Shown piece after piece: positions 1-6,767 of a stretch of 8,838 bases of DNA. The number at the start of each line of letters is the position of its first letter. Position 1 is the stretch's first letter. A program made the translations under genes and the position numbers. This DNA is from Methanothrix sp. (GTDB lineage Archaea; Halobacteriota; Methanosarcinia; Methanotrichales; Methanotrichaceae), in NCBI GenBank assembly GCA_011391755.1, contig JAABPZ010000014.1, forward strand, positions 1 through 8,838, read 5' to 3'. The notes beneath the pieces are model-generated. The model was not told where the DNA came from. It searched no databases and was given only the letters and a program-made list of their open reading frames with translations.

Positions 1-1
1 G

Positions 2-298
2 AAAGATTCCATTTTCATTGAGTACGGCCAGACAAGGGACCGCGGCCATAAAGAGAGGGGCCCTTACTTCCCCCGTCGACCGGAAATGATACTCAAGAGG
101 ACCGTACGTGGCATGCTTCCCTACAAGATGAGGCGGGGAAGAGATGCATTCTCCCGGCTGCGGATATATGTGGGCATACCCAGAGAGCTGAAGGGAATGC
201 CATTAGAGCAACCAACCGCTGCTAAGATGAGGACCGCGAGCAATAACAAATATATTGAGCTTGGGGCCTTGAGCCGAAGACTCGGCGCAAACTTCTGA
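2..298 (+). CDS. rpl13: 50S ribosomal protein uL13 (L13), 3' part only
   Basis: This is the C-terminal 98 residues of the large-subunit protein uL13; the 5' end lies before the window. The reading frame is open from base 2 to TGA at 296-298. The stretch with [14 protein letters not shown] (about residues 34-47 of the visible part) matches the hallmark R-T-V-R-G-M-L-P segment of archaeal uL13, followed by the usual R-L-R-I-Y-V-G-I-P strand. After that comes a tail of about 40 residues ending [12 protein letters not shown], typical of the archaeal form. uL13 is an assembly protein that binds 23S rRNA on the back of the large subunit. rps9 follows after 10 bases, the near-universal L13-S9 pairing, and its ribosome binding site overlaps this stop codon, so the two are co-transcribed. 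No truncation is seen other than the window edge. Confidence 0.93.
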   Translation, partial: KDSIFIEYGQTRDRGHKERGPYFPRRPEMILKRTVRGMLPYKMRRGRDAFSRLRIYVGIPRELKGMPLEQPTAAKMRTASNNKYIELGALSRRLGANF

Positions 299-308
299 AG
301 GATTTCCT

Positions 309-707
309 ATGAAGATAATTAATACCTCAGGTAAGAAGAAGACGGCAACTGCAAGGGCCACTTTAAAAGATGGAAAGGGCGTTGTGCGCATTAACAAGGT
401 GCCCTTAGAAATTTATGAGCCCCGCCTTGCCAGACTCAAGATTCAAGAACCCGTTCAGATAGCAGGCGATCTGATAAAAACAATGAATATCGATGTCGTT
501 GTCGCCGGCGGCGGTACCATGGGCCAGACGGATGCCGTAAGAACGGCCATCGCCAAGGGTATTGTGGAGTGGACCGGCGATACCGGACTGAAAGAAGCCT
601 ACTCCGAGTACGACCGAAATCTCCTCGTCAGCGATCACCGACACAAAGAGAGGAAAAAGTTCGGCGGACTTGGTGCCAGGTCTAAGTACCAAAAGTCCTA
701 CAGGTGA
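309..707 (+). CDS. rps9: 30S ribosomal protein uS9 (S9)
   Basis: This encodes uS9, 132 residues, a normal archaeal length. The protein sits in the head of the small subunit and its basic tail reaches toward the P-site tRNA. Visible hallmarks are an N-terminal [12 protein letters not shown] segment (residues 8-19), the glycine-rich [18 protein letters not shown] region (67-84) and the invariant C-terminal [11 protein letters not shown] (122-132). The ATG at 309 is preceded by GAAGGAT (297-303), a good Shine-Dalgarno match at 5 bases spacing that overlaps the rpl13 stop. rpoN follows after 6 bases, with its ribosome binding site formed by the end of this gene. Regulation is presumably as part of the ribosomal operon. 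The identity is secure. Confidence 0.97.
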   Translation: MKIINTSGKKKTATARATLKDGKGVVRINKVPLEIYEPRLARLKIQEPVQIAGDLIKTMNIDVVVAGGGTMGQTDAVRTAIAKGIVEWTGDTGLKEAYSEYDRNLLVSDHRHKERKKFGGLGARSKYQKSYR

Positions 708-713
708 AACTGC

Positions 714-899
714 TTGATTCCAGTCAGGTGCTATTCCTGTGGCAAAGTAGTATCCCATGTCTGGGAGGAATACCGGGAGCGCATCAAGACCGAGCCTCCC
801 GGCAAAGTCTTGGATGACCTGGGAATAGACAAATACTGCTGCAGGCGCATGCTTCTCTCTCATGTGGAGATCGTGAACACGCTTAGGCGGTACCAGTAG
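714..899 (+). CDS. rpoN: DNA-directed RNA polymerase subunit N (RPB10 homologue)
   Basis: This is the small zinc-binding subunit N of archaeal RNA polymerase, equivalent to eukaryotic RPB10; it helps hold subunits D, L and the large subunit together. At 61 residues it is the usual size. Residues C6 and C9 (CYSC) with the double cysteine C42-C43 (YCCRR) form the family's zinc site, and residues 1-5 (MIPVR) are the canonical start. That fixes initiation at the rare codon TTG (714), supported by GGTGA (703-707) six bases upstream, overlapping the rps9 stop. A tRNA-Pro gene begins 2 bases after the TAG stop, so the mRNA must be cut right behind this gene. It is unrelated to bacterial sigma-54, which shares the gene name. 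Confidence 0.97.
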   Translation: MIPVRCYSCGKVVSHVWEEYRERIKTEPPGKVLDDLGIDKYCCRRMLLSHVEIVNTLRRYQ

Positions 900-901
900 A
901 A

Positions 902-976
902 GGGGTTGTAGGGTAGCCTGGTCCATCCTACAGCGTTCGGGACGCTGTGACCTGAGTTCGAATCTCAGCAACCCCA
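902..976 (+). tRNA. tRNA-Pro (anticodon CGG)
   Basis: A complete cloverleaf can be drawn by eye. The acceptor arm GGGGTTG (902-908) pairs perfectly with CAACCCC (969-975), with discriminator A976. The D-arm is GGGT/TCCT, with the loop GG at 920-921. The anticodon stem CAGCG (931-935) pairs with CGCTG (943-947) around the loop TTCGGGA, giving anticodon CGG (938-940), which reads the proline codon CCG. The variable region is short, and the T-arm CTGAG/CTCAG encloses TTCGAAT (957-963). CCA is not encoded and must be added by nucleotidyltransferase. I see no intron. The gene sits between rpoN and rpoK on the same strand with no obvious separate promoter, so it is probably released from the operon transcript by RNase P and tRNase Z. 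Confidence 0.95.
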
Positions 977-1003
977 TCATACTCTTCCTTTTGAGGTGGC
1001 TAT

Positions 1004-1189
1004 TTGAAGGGCGAGAAATATACAAGATATGAACGTGCGCGCATCGTAGGAGCACGGGCTTTGCAAGTTTTCATGGGCGCTCCAGTGTTGATCGATACCA
1101 GTAATACCGACCCTCTCGAAATAGCGCTTGAAGAGATGAAACTGGGCGTAATTCCCATCACCGTAAAACGCGATCGATTAGGTAGGTGA
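1004..1189 (+). CDS. rpoK: DNA-directed RNA polymerase subunit K (RPB6/omega homologue)
   Basis: This is subunit K of archaeal RNA polymerase, the counterpart of RPB6 and bacterial omega, which clamps the largest subunit during assembly. It has 61 residues, normal for the archaeal form. Both family blocks are present: [13 protein letters not shown] (residues 9-21) and [21 protein letters not shown] (36-56). The start is TTG at 1004, chosen because GAGGTGG (993-999) lies 4 bases upstream and no ATG or GTG gives a better N-terminus. The 27 bases between the tRNA and this start hold the ribosome binding site and little else. rps2 follows after 5 bases; in several methanogens an enolase gene lies between the two, and here it is missing. 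Confidence 0.95.
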   Translation: MKGEKYTRYERARIVGARALQVFMGAPVLIDTSNTDPLEIALEEMKLGVIPITVKRDRLGR

Positions 1190-1194
1190 ATTAG

Positions 1195-1815
1195 TTGGTA
1201 GAAGATGAGGTGATAACGGTAGCGGGAGAATACGAGACTCTCATACCAATCGACGAGTACTTGGCTGCCGGCGTGCATATTGGTACTCAGCAGAAGACGA
1301 ATAACATGATGCCCTACATTTACAGGGTGAGGACAGACGGGCTTTACGTACTGGATGTCCAGTCCACGGACAAGCGCATCCGGCTGGCTGCCAAGTTCCT
1401 GGCAAAATACGATCCGGCAAATATATTAGTTGTATCTGCCAGACAGTATGGCCAGAGGCCGGCCACCATGTTCGCCAAGGCTATAGGCTCCAACGCCAAC
1501 GTGGGTCGATTTGTGCCCAATACCCTGACCAATCCGGCCTTCCGGGGCTTCATGGAGCCCGATGTGCTCATAACGACCGATCCCAGCGGCGACGCCCAGG
1601 CGGTCAACGAGGCTGTGGATATTGGCATACCGGTAATCGCTCTTTGCGATACAAACAACATGACCTCCAATGTTGACCTGGTCATACCCACCAACAACAA
1701 AGGCAGAAAAGCTCTAACGCTTATCTACTGGCTCTTGGCCCGTCAGGTGCTGCGCGAGCGGGGCGAAGAGGATCGATTCAAATACACTATCTCAGACTTC
1801 GAGATGGAGTTTTGA
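1195..1815 (+). CDS. rps2: 30S ribosomal protein uS2 (S2)
   Basis: This encodes uS2, 206 residues, the archaeal/eukaryotic SA-type form, which sits between the head and body of the small subunit. Family signatures seen are AGVHIG (25-30), the [13 protein letters not shown] block (104-116), [12 protein letters not shown] (129-140), [13 protein letters not shown] (143-155) and [11 protein letters not shown] (164-173). The TTG start at 1195 is supported by AGGTGA (1184-1189), formed by the end of rpoK, at 5 bases spacing. An in-frame GTG at 1210 is possible but would remove residues before the conserved core without gaining a better-placed site. The MEMO gene begins 3 bases after the TGA stop, so the ribosomal and lipid halves of the cluster are joined without a break. 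Confidence 0.95.
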   Translation: MVEDEVITVAGEYETLIPIDEYLAAGVHIGTQQKTNNMMPYIYRVRTDGLYVLDVQSTDKRIRLAAKFLAKYDPANILVVSARQYGQRPATMFAKAIGSNANVGRFVPNTLTNPAFRGFMEPDVLITTDPSGDAQAVNEAVDIGIPVIALCDTNNMTSNVDLVIPTNNKGRKALTLIYWLLARQVLRERGEEDRFKYTISDFEMEF

Positions 1816-1818
1816 TCC

Positions 1819-2607
1819 ATGCGGCTTCCGGCTGTTGCAGGTCAGTTCTATCCGGGTAGCGGAGAGGAGCTAGAGCATCAGCTGGACGACATGCTGCATC
1901 CTGAAAAAGAGATTTTGTGTCAGGGCGCAGTGGTCCCGCATGCCGGATACATCTATTCGGGGCAAGTTGCAGCAAAAGTCTATTCTCGTCTGCCTAAAGT
2001 GGAGACCTATGTGATCATAGGGCCCAATCATCACGGCCTTGGCTCACCGGTGGCACTCTCTCGTGACTCGTGGAGAACGCCTCTGGGTGATGTCGAGCCG
2101 GATCTGGAGCTGGCTGATGCCTTGGCCGGCAGCATCATCGATCATGATGAGACGGCTCACCTGCACGAGCACTCGATTGAGGTTCAGATCCCTTTTCTTC
2201 AGAAGCGATTTCAGGAGTTCAAGATACTTCCCATCTTGATGGGATTGCAGGATGAGCAAACCGCGCTAGAAGTCGGGCAGGCGCTCATGCAGGCCATGCA
2301 GAAGCTTAAACGTAGCTGCATCGTGATTGCCAGCAGCGACTTCACCCACTATGAGCCCCAAGAAACTGCCAGGAAAGTGGACGCAAAGCTCATGGAGGCC
2401 ATTTTAAATATGGATGTCCCAAAGCTTTACGAGAGAGTGTATCGCTACAGTGCCACAGCATGCGGCTATGGGCCGATAGCAGCAACCATCACGGCCACTG
2501 TTGCCCTGGGAGCTAAAGCCGGTCAGCTGCTTGCCTATGCGACCAGTGGAGACGTGAGCGGCGACTACAGCCAGGTAGTCGGATACGCAGCGATTGCTTT
2601 TTCCTGA
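1819..2607 (+). CDS. MEMO-family protein (MEMO1 / AmmeMemoRadiSam B homologue)
   Basis: This 262-residue protein belongs to the MEMO family, related in fold to non-haem-iron extradiol dioxygenases (LigB-like). Residues matching the metal site described for human MEMO1 are visible: H41 in VVPHAGYIYSG (38-48), H71/H72 in GPNHHG (68-73), D174 and H177 in SSDFTHY (172-178), and C215 in ACGYGPI (214-220). HEHSIEVQIPFLQ (116-128) is another family block. No enzymatic reaction is established for the archaeal members; human MEMO1 has been linked to iron or copper binding. The start is ATG 1819, with TGGAG at 1805-1809 nine bases upstream, inside the end of rps2. The gene lies directly before mevalonate kinase, the same place as in other methanogens, which suggests but does not prove a link to isoprenoid synthesis or redox balance. 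Family membership is secure; function is unknown. Confidence 0.93.
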   Translation: MRLPAVAGQFYPGSGEELEHQLDDMLHPEKEILCQGAVVPHAGYIYSGQVAAKVYSRLPKVETYVIIGPNHHGLGSPVALSRDSWRTPLGDVEPDLELADALAGSIIDHDETAHLHEHSIEVQIPFLQKRFQEFKILPILMGLQDEQTALEVGQALMQAMQKLKRSCIVIASSDFTHYEPQETARKVDAKLMEAILNMDVPKLYERVYRYSATACGYGPIAATITATVALGAKAGQLLAYATSGDVSGDYSQVVGYAAIAFS

Positions 2608-2612
2608 GGAGG
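2606..2612 (+). promoter_or_regulatory. Ribosome binding site deciding the TTG start of mvk
   Basis: GAGGAGG overlaps the TGA stop of the MEMO gene and lies 7 bases before TTG 2620. It is among the strongest Shine-Dalgarno matches in the window and supports a TTG start directly before the conserved APGKIILFGEH motif. Confidence 0.8.
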
Positions 2613-2619
2613 CCCTTTA

Positions 2620-3576
2620 TTGACTACGGCATCGGCTCCCGGCAAGATAATCCTTTTCGGAGAGCATGCCGTCGTTTCTGGAGTAACAGCTCTTGGCAGC
2701 GCCATAGACCTGCGAGCAAAAGTCACCGTGCAAGACCTGTCCGGCAGCGTGCTCATAAAGACGAAGGAGCTTACCTTACAAGGATTCTCCTTGGATCTGA
2801 CAAGCGGTCGGCTCGAATCAGCCCAGGCGGCACATGCTACCAGATATATCTCCGCCGTGCTCAGAGAATTTGACGTCAAAGATATTCAGGTTTGCATTGA
2901 TTCCAGCCTGCCGCCAGCGGCAGGACTGGGATCATCGGCTTGTATCGTGGTGGCCGCAGTGGCTGCCATAAGCGCGCACCATGGGCTTGGCCTATCCCTA
3001 AGGGAGATCGCAGAAATTTCCTATCGCCTGGAAAAAAATGTTCAACAGGGACTGGGAAGCCCCATGGACACGGCTTTGGCAACTTACGGAGGCTATCTGC
3101 AGATCTCCCAGGATATTCAGCCCATTGATCTACCACCACTTGAGATGGTAGTTGGATATACAAAAATGCCTCACGATACAAAGTCTGAGGTCGAGAAGGT
3201 GCAAGACCTGAAAAAACGCTACTTTGAGCTGGTTGATCTCATCTTTCAGGCCATAGGGGCCCTTTCGGAGAAAGCCGTCCCCCTCATCCGAGAGCATAAC
3301 CACGCGGATCTGGGCCGACTGATGAACGTCAACCACGGCCTCTTGATGGCTTTGGGCGTCAGCTCCAGGGAGCTGGACGAACTGGTTTATGCGGCGACTG
3401 GCGCAGGTGGGGCGTTGGGCGCCAAGATTACCGGAGCCGGGGGCGGAGGCTGCATGATTGCCCTACCAGGGGCCGCTGGCGTAGATGCACTTATGGTGGC
3501 TTTAAGACAGGCGAGAGGAGTTGCGTTTAAGGTTGTGACCGGCTGTGAGGGTGTGCGGCTGGAGGGCGACTTGTGA
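2620..3576 (+). CDS. mvk: Mevalonate kinase (GHMP kinase family)
   Basis: Mevalonate kinase phosphorylates mevalonate with ATP to 5-phosphomevalonate in the cytoplasm, the first kinase step of archaeal isoprenoid synthesis. The protein has 318 residues, usual for archaeal forms. The three GHMP motifs are in order: ASAPGKIILFGEHAVV (4-19), the ATP-binding PPAAGLGSSAC (98-108) and KITGAGGGGCMIAL (269-282). S106 and E138 fit the magnesium/ATP site, and D150 in SPMDTALATYGG fits the catalytic Asp. The EHAVV and SPMDTA patterns point to mevalonate kinase rather than phosphomevalonate or mevalonate 3-kinase. The start is TTG 2620, fixed by GAGGAGG upstream. The TGA stop overlaps the GTG start of ipk by 4 bases, suggesting coupled translation of two enzymes from the same pathway. 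Confidence 0.95.
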   Translation: MTTASAPGKIILFGEHAVVSGVTALGSAIDLRAKVTVQDLSGSVLIKTKELTLQGFSLDLTSGRLESAQAAHATRYISAVLREFDVKDIQVCIDSSLPPAAGLGSSACIVVAAVAAISAHHGLGLSLREIAEISYRLEKNVQQGLGSPMDTALATYGGYLQISQDIQPIDLPPLEMVVGYTKMPHDTKSEVEKVQDLKKRYFELVDLIFQAIGALSEKAVPLIREHNHADLGRLMNVNHGLLMALGVSSRELDELVYAATGAGGALGAKITGAGGGGCMIALPGAAGVDALMVALRQARGVAFKVVTGCEGVRLEGDL

Positions 3577-4325
3577 CCCAGGTCCTAAAGATCGGTGGAA
3601 GCATTTTGACCGACAAGAACCGCGAGCTTACGGCACGATCGGACGAGATCACGCGCGTGGCTAAAGAGATCGCAATCCATCCGAATGATGTAGTGCTCGT
3701 GCACGGAGCCGGCTCCTTTGGACACATTCCTGCTAAAAAATATGGTCTGCCCCATGAATTCGACCGTGCTGGATTGAGAGTTACTCATAGCAGTGTGGCA
3801 AAGCTGTGTGAAAAGGTCGTGGAGGCGCTGAGCTTGGCCGGTGTCGAATGCCTGCCGGTCCATCCCCTCTCCTGCCTTTACCTTCGGGGAGGCAGAATAG
3901 ACAGCTTTTTTATGGAGCCCATAAAAGAGATGCTAAAGAACGGCATCATGCCGGTGCTGCATGGTGACGTGGCAATGGACGCCACAGGAAAGGCTGCAAT
4001 AGTCTCCGGAGATCAATTGGTAGCCTATATCGCCAAAGCTGTGCAAGCCGAGATAGTTGCGGTAGGAAGCAATGTTGATGGCGTCCTTTTTTCCGGCAAG
4101 CCTCTCTCCAGGATTACCCGAAAAGAGCTTTCACAGGTAGAGAGCGCCATCGGAGGCAGCGCAGGTGTGGACGTTACCGGCGGCATGAGAGGAAAGCTGC
4201 TGGAACTTTTGGATCTGGCCGATTTGGGAATCGACTCCATGATATTTAATGCCGGCGTGGAAGGAAATATTGCCCGGGTCCTGTTAGGCGAATGCGTGGG
4301 AACTAGAATTGGGAGGGCGAATTGA
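3573..4325 (+). CDS. ipk: Isopentenyl phosphate kinase
   Basis: This amino-acid-kinase-fold enzyme phosphorylates isopentenyl phosphate to isopentenyl diphosphate, the last kinase step of the modified archaeal mevalonate pathway. It has 250 residues, near the family norm. Residues seen are K6 and the GGS loop (8-10), LVHGAGSFGH (42-51) with H51 as the substrate-binding His typical of this family, VLHGDV (128-133), SGDQ (145-148), SNVDGV (166-171) and DVTGGMRGK (200-208) at the nucleotide end. The start is GTG 3573, sharing GTGA with the mvk stop. There is no clear separate Shine-Dalgarno of full strength, which fits re-initiation by ribosomes finishing mvk. The end overlaps the fni start as TTGA. 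H51 distinguishes it from ordinary acetylglutamate or uridylate kinases. Confidence 0.94.
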   Translation: MTQVLKIGGSILTDKNRELTARSDEITRVAKEIAIHPNDVVLVHGAGSFGHIPAKKYGLPHEFDRAGLRVTHSSVAKLCEKVVEALSLAGVECLPVHPLSCLYLRGGRIDSFFMEPIKEMLKNGIMPVLHGDVAMDATGKAAIVSGDQLVAYIAKAVQAEIVAVGSNVDGVLFSGKPLSRITRKELSQVESAIGGSAGVDVTGGMRGKLLELLDLADLGIDSMIFNAGVEGNIARVLLGECVGTRIGRAN

Positions 4326-5410
4326 CCACATCCAGCCGCAAGCTCGACCACATCAGAATCTGTATGGAAAAGCCGGTAGATGCGAAAGAGTGGCCCTTCC
4401 AAGATCTGGTGCTGCTGCATAAGGCTCTGCCGGAGATCGACGAGGCGGATATCGATACATCCTGCCACTTCCTGGGGAAAAAGCTGAAGGCGCCCTTTAT
4501 GATCAGTGCCATGACCGGAGGCCATCCCGAGGTTAAAGAGATCAATGTTCGCCTGGGAGAGGCGGCTCAAGAGTTAGGCATTGCTTTAGGGGTGGGCTCA
4601 CAAAGAGCAGCAATAGAAGACAAAAGACTGGTGGACACCTTCTCTGCTGTCAGGGATGTTGCACCGGACATTCCTATCATAGGCAACATCGGAGCCGTGC
4701 AACTGAAAAGATCCGGGCCGAAGATCATAGAGCGGCTGGCTGAGATGATAGATGCGGATGCCATTGCCATTCATTTGAACTTCCTGCAGGAGAGCATTCA
4801 GCCGGAAGGAGACAAAGATGCCGGGGGAGTGCTGGAGGTCCTTAAATCGGCGGCCAAAGGATCGGTGCCGATCATGGTTAAGGAGACCGGAGCCGGTATA
4901 TCTCGGGAAGTGGCCCAGGATCTGGTCTCTGCAGGAGTGAAGATAATTGACGTCTCTGGCGTAGGAGGTCTCTCCTGGGCCAGCGTTGAGTCTTTCCGTG
5001 CTGCAGAGGTCGGGGACGATGAACTGGAGATGATGGGAAGGCTATTTGAAAGCTGGGGAATTCCAACACCGGTAAGCATTGTGGAGTGCAAATCTGCTGG
5101 AGCCTTTGTCATCAGCTCGGGCGGAGTGCGTAGCGGCCTTGATGCTGCCAAAAGTCTGGCTCTAGGCGCCAGCCTGGCGGGCGCTGCCCTTCCCTTGCTA
5201 AGGCCGGCCACAAAAGACAAAGAAGCAGTTATTAGGGTTATGAATGCTTATATCCGTGCGCTGAGGATCACAATGTTTCTCACCGGATGTAAAGAAGTGA
5301 CGCAGCTTGCAAAAGTTCCTCTCGTGGTTCTAGGAAGGACCAGGGAGTGGCTGCAGGCGCGAGGTTTCGATTTGAGAGCATTTTCTGTTGATAGAGAGTT
5401 GGCAAAATGA
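4322..5410 (+). CDS. fni: Type 2 isopentenyl-diphosphate delta-isomerase (FMN-dependent)
   Basis: This TIM-barrel flavoenzyme interconverts isopentenyl and dimethylallyl diphosphate using reduced FMN and Mg2+. The 362 residues are of family length. Motifs are RKLDHI (6-11), SAMTGG (62-67), VGSQRA (91-96), IGNIGAVQL (120-128), HLNFLQESIQPEGD (151-164) with Q160/E162 at the substrate and metal site, VKETGAGIS (186-194) with K187 toward the FMN, SSGGVRSGLD (265-274) and LGASLAGAA (281-289). One oddity is the FMN-phosphate-side loop: it reads GVGGLSWASVE (213-223), whereas the family usually has GGTSW, so a Thr is replaced by L217 (codon CTC). The start is TTG 4322, overlapping the ipk stop as TTGA; the end overlaps the RNase J start as ATGA. 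The fold and operon position leave little doubt about identity. Confidence 0.94.
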   Translation: MTTSSRKLDHIRICMEKPVDAKEWPFQDLVLLHKALPEIDEADIDTSCHFLGKKLKAPFMISAMTGGHPEVKEINVRLGEAAQELGIALGVGSQRAAIEDKRLVDTFSAVRDVAPDIPIIGNIGAVQLKRSGPKIIERLAEMIDADAIAIHLNFLQESIQPEGDKDAGGVLEVLKSAAKGSVPIMVKETGAGISREVAQDLVSAGVKIIDVSGVGGLSWASVESFRAAEVGDDELEMMGRLFESWGIPTPVSIVECKSAGAFVISSGGVRSGLDAAKSLALGASLAGAALPLLRPATKDKEAVIRVMNAYIRALRITMFLTGCKEVTQLAKVPLVVLGRTREWLQARGFDLRAFSVDRELAK

Positions 5411-6744
5411 AGGATATTTCAATAATCGCTGTGGGCGGCTACAATGAAATTGGCCGGAATATGACGGCGATAAGGATCGGAAAAGATATCGTGGTAATGG
5501 ATATGGGAATCCGGCTGGATCGGGTGCAGATTCACGAGGACACAGATGTGGAAGCGATGCATGCAGCCGACCTGATCAACATGGGGGCCATTCCCGATGA
5601 CAGCATCATGGAAAACGTTGACGGAACGGTAAGGGCTATCGCCTGCACGCATGGTCACCTGGATCACATTGGAGCCATCTCCAAGCTGGCCCACAAGTAC
5701 CATGCACCCATCATTGCCTCGCCGTTCACCGCGGACCTCATCAATCAGGAGATAAAGTCCGAGAAGATCTTCGGGGTGAAAAATCCCTTGCATGTAATGA
5801 ACGCGGGAGAACGATTTCCAGTGACGCAGGACATCGAGCTGGAGTTCATCCGCGTGCAGCATAGCATTGTGGACTGCGTCTTCGCGGCCATTCATACACC
5901 CATGGGCACCATAGTCTACGCCAATGATTTCAAGATCGATCGGTCTCCTACTTTAGGTGAGCCGCCAGACTTCGCTCGACTCAGAGCCTTAGGAAAGCAG
6001 GGCGTTCTGGCACTCATCACCGAGACCACCAATGCTTCCATCTCCGGGAAGACGCCTTCCGAGAAGATAGCCAAGGACCTGGTTTGGGATGTACTCCTCG
6101 GCACAGAGGAGTCGAAATCCGGTATCATGGTCACCACATTCTCCTCACACATTGCCCGCATCAGGGCCATAATCGAGGCCGCTCACAAGATGGGTCGTAA
6201 GCCCGTCCTTCTGGGCCGCTCCATGGAAAAGTATTGGGGCACTGCGGTGAGAACGGGCTACGCGGGCCAGGGAGATGTGACCGTTTTTGGCAGGCGTAAA
6301 TCGGTGGACAAAGCCCTGAAGAGGATCATGACCGAGGGCAAGGACAAGTATCTGCCCATCATGACCGGTCACCAGGGAGAGCCGGGAGCCATCTTGAGCC
6401 GGGTGGCCAATGGCGAGACCGACTATAATGTGGAATCGGGAGACAAGGTCATCTTCTCCGCAGGCATCATACCCCAGCCGCTCAACGAGTCCAACCGGCA
6501 CACCGTTGTCACCAAGCTCAAGATGCGGGGTGGCAGGATTTACGATAATGTGCATGTCTCAGGGCATGCCTGCCGGGAAGATCACTGGGAGCTTCTGCGC
6601 ATGATACAGCCGGAGCATGTCATACCCAGCCACGGAAACCTGGTCAGCCACACTAGCTATCTCATGATGGCCGAGGAGACGGGATACTCGCTGGGATCCA
6701 ATTTCCATTTGGTAAGAAACGGCCAGGAGCTCTTGATCGATTAG
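5407..6744 (+). CDS. rnj: Archaeal ribonuclease J (metallo-beta-lactamase / beta-CASP)
   Basis: This 445-residue beta-CASP nuclease matches the archaeal RNase J group, whose members act as 5'-3' exoribonucleases in RNA turnover. Metallo-beta-lactamase motifs are THGHLDHIG (81-89; H82, H84, D86, H87), H152 in VQHSIVD and D174 in ANDFKID. The beta-CASP part runs from about residue 210 to 360 with TTFSSHIARI (243-252), LLGRSM (268-273) and MTGHQGEPGA (319-328). The closing motifs are HVSGHA (383-388, H387) and IPSHGN (406-411, H409). It lacks the N-terminal KH domains of archaeal CPSF nucleases, and it is shorter than bacterial RNase J (about 550 residues), missing the C-terminal domain, as is normal in archaea. 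The ATG at 5407 overlaps the fni stop by 4 bases. All catalytic residues are present, so it should be active. Confidence 0.93.
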   Translation: MKDISIIAVGGYNEIGRNMTAIRIGKDIVVMDMGIRLDRVQIHEDTDVEAMHAADLINMGAIPDDSIMENVDGTVRAIACTHGHLDHIGAISKLAHKYHAPIIASPFTADLINQEIKSEKIFGVKNPLHVMNAGERFPVTQDIELEFIRVQHSIVDCVFAAIHTPMGTIVYANDFKIDRSPTLGEPPDFARLRALGKQGVLALITETTNASISGKTPSEKIAKDLVWDVLLGTEESKSGIMVTTFSSHIARIRAIIEAAHKMGRKPVLLGRSMEKYWGTAVRTGYAGQGDVTVFGRRKSVDKALKRIMTEGKDKYLPIMTGHQGEPGAILSRVANGETDYNVESGDKVIFSAGIIPQPLNESNRHTVVTKLKMRGGRIYDNVHVSGHACREDHWELLRMIQPEHVIPSHGNLVSHTSYLMMAEETGYSLGSNFHLVRNGQELLID

Positions 6745-6750
6745 GCAATT

Positions 6751-6758
6751 GAGGAGTG
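6751..6758 (+). promoter_or_regulatory. Ribosome binding site deciding the start of idsA
   Basis: GAGGAGTG is the only good Shine-Dalgarno match before idsA. It contains the in-frame GTG at 6756, so that codon cannot use this site; the ATG at 6768, 9 bases after it, is the preferred start. Confidence 0.7.
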
Positions 6759-6767
6759 GAGCCGAGA

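Noticed and set aside
405..1055. Long open frame on the minus strand (216 codons)
   Set aside because: It runs antisense across rps9, rpoN and the tRNA-Pro gene, all certain. It resembles no protein and is a by-product of GC-rich coding on the other strand.
5419..5895. Minus-strand open frame of 158 codons opposite RNase J
   Set aside because: It is antisense to the catalytic region of RNase J; its composition mirrors that gene's codons.
6756..6767. GTG start adding four residues to idsA
   Set aside because: The codon is part of the only good ribosome binding site (GAGGAGTG), so ATG 6768 is the better start.
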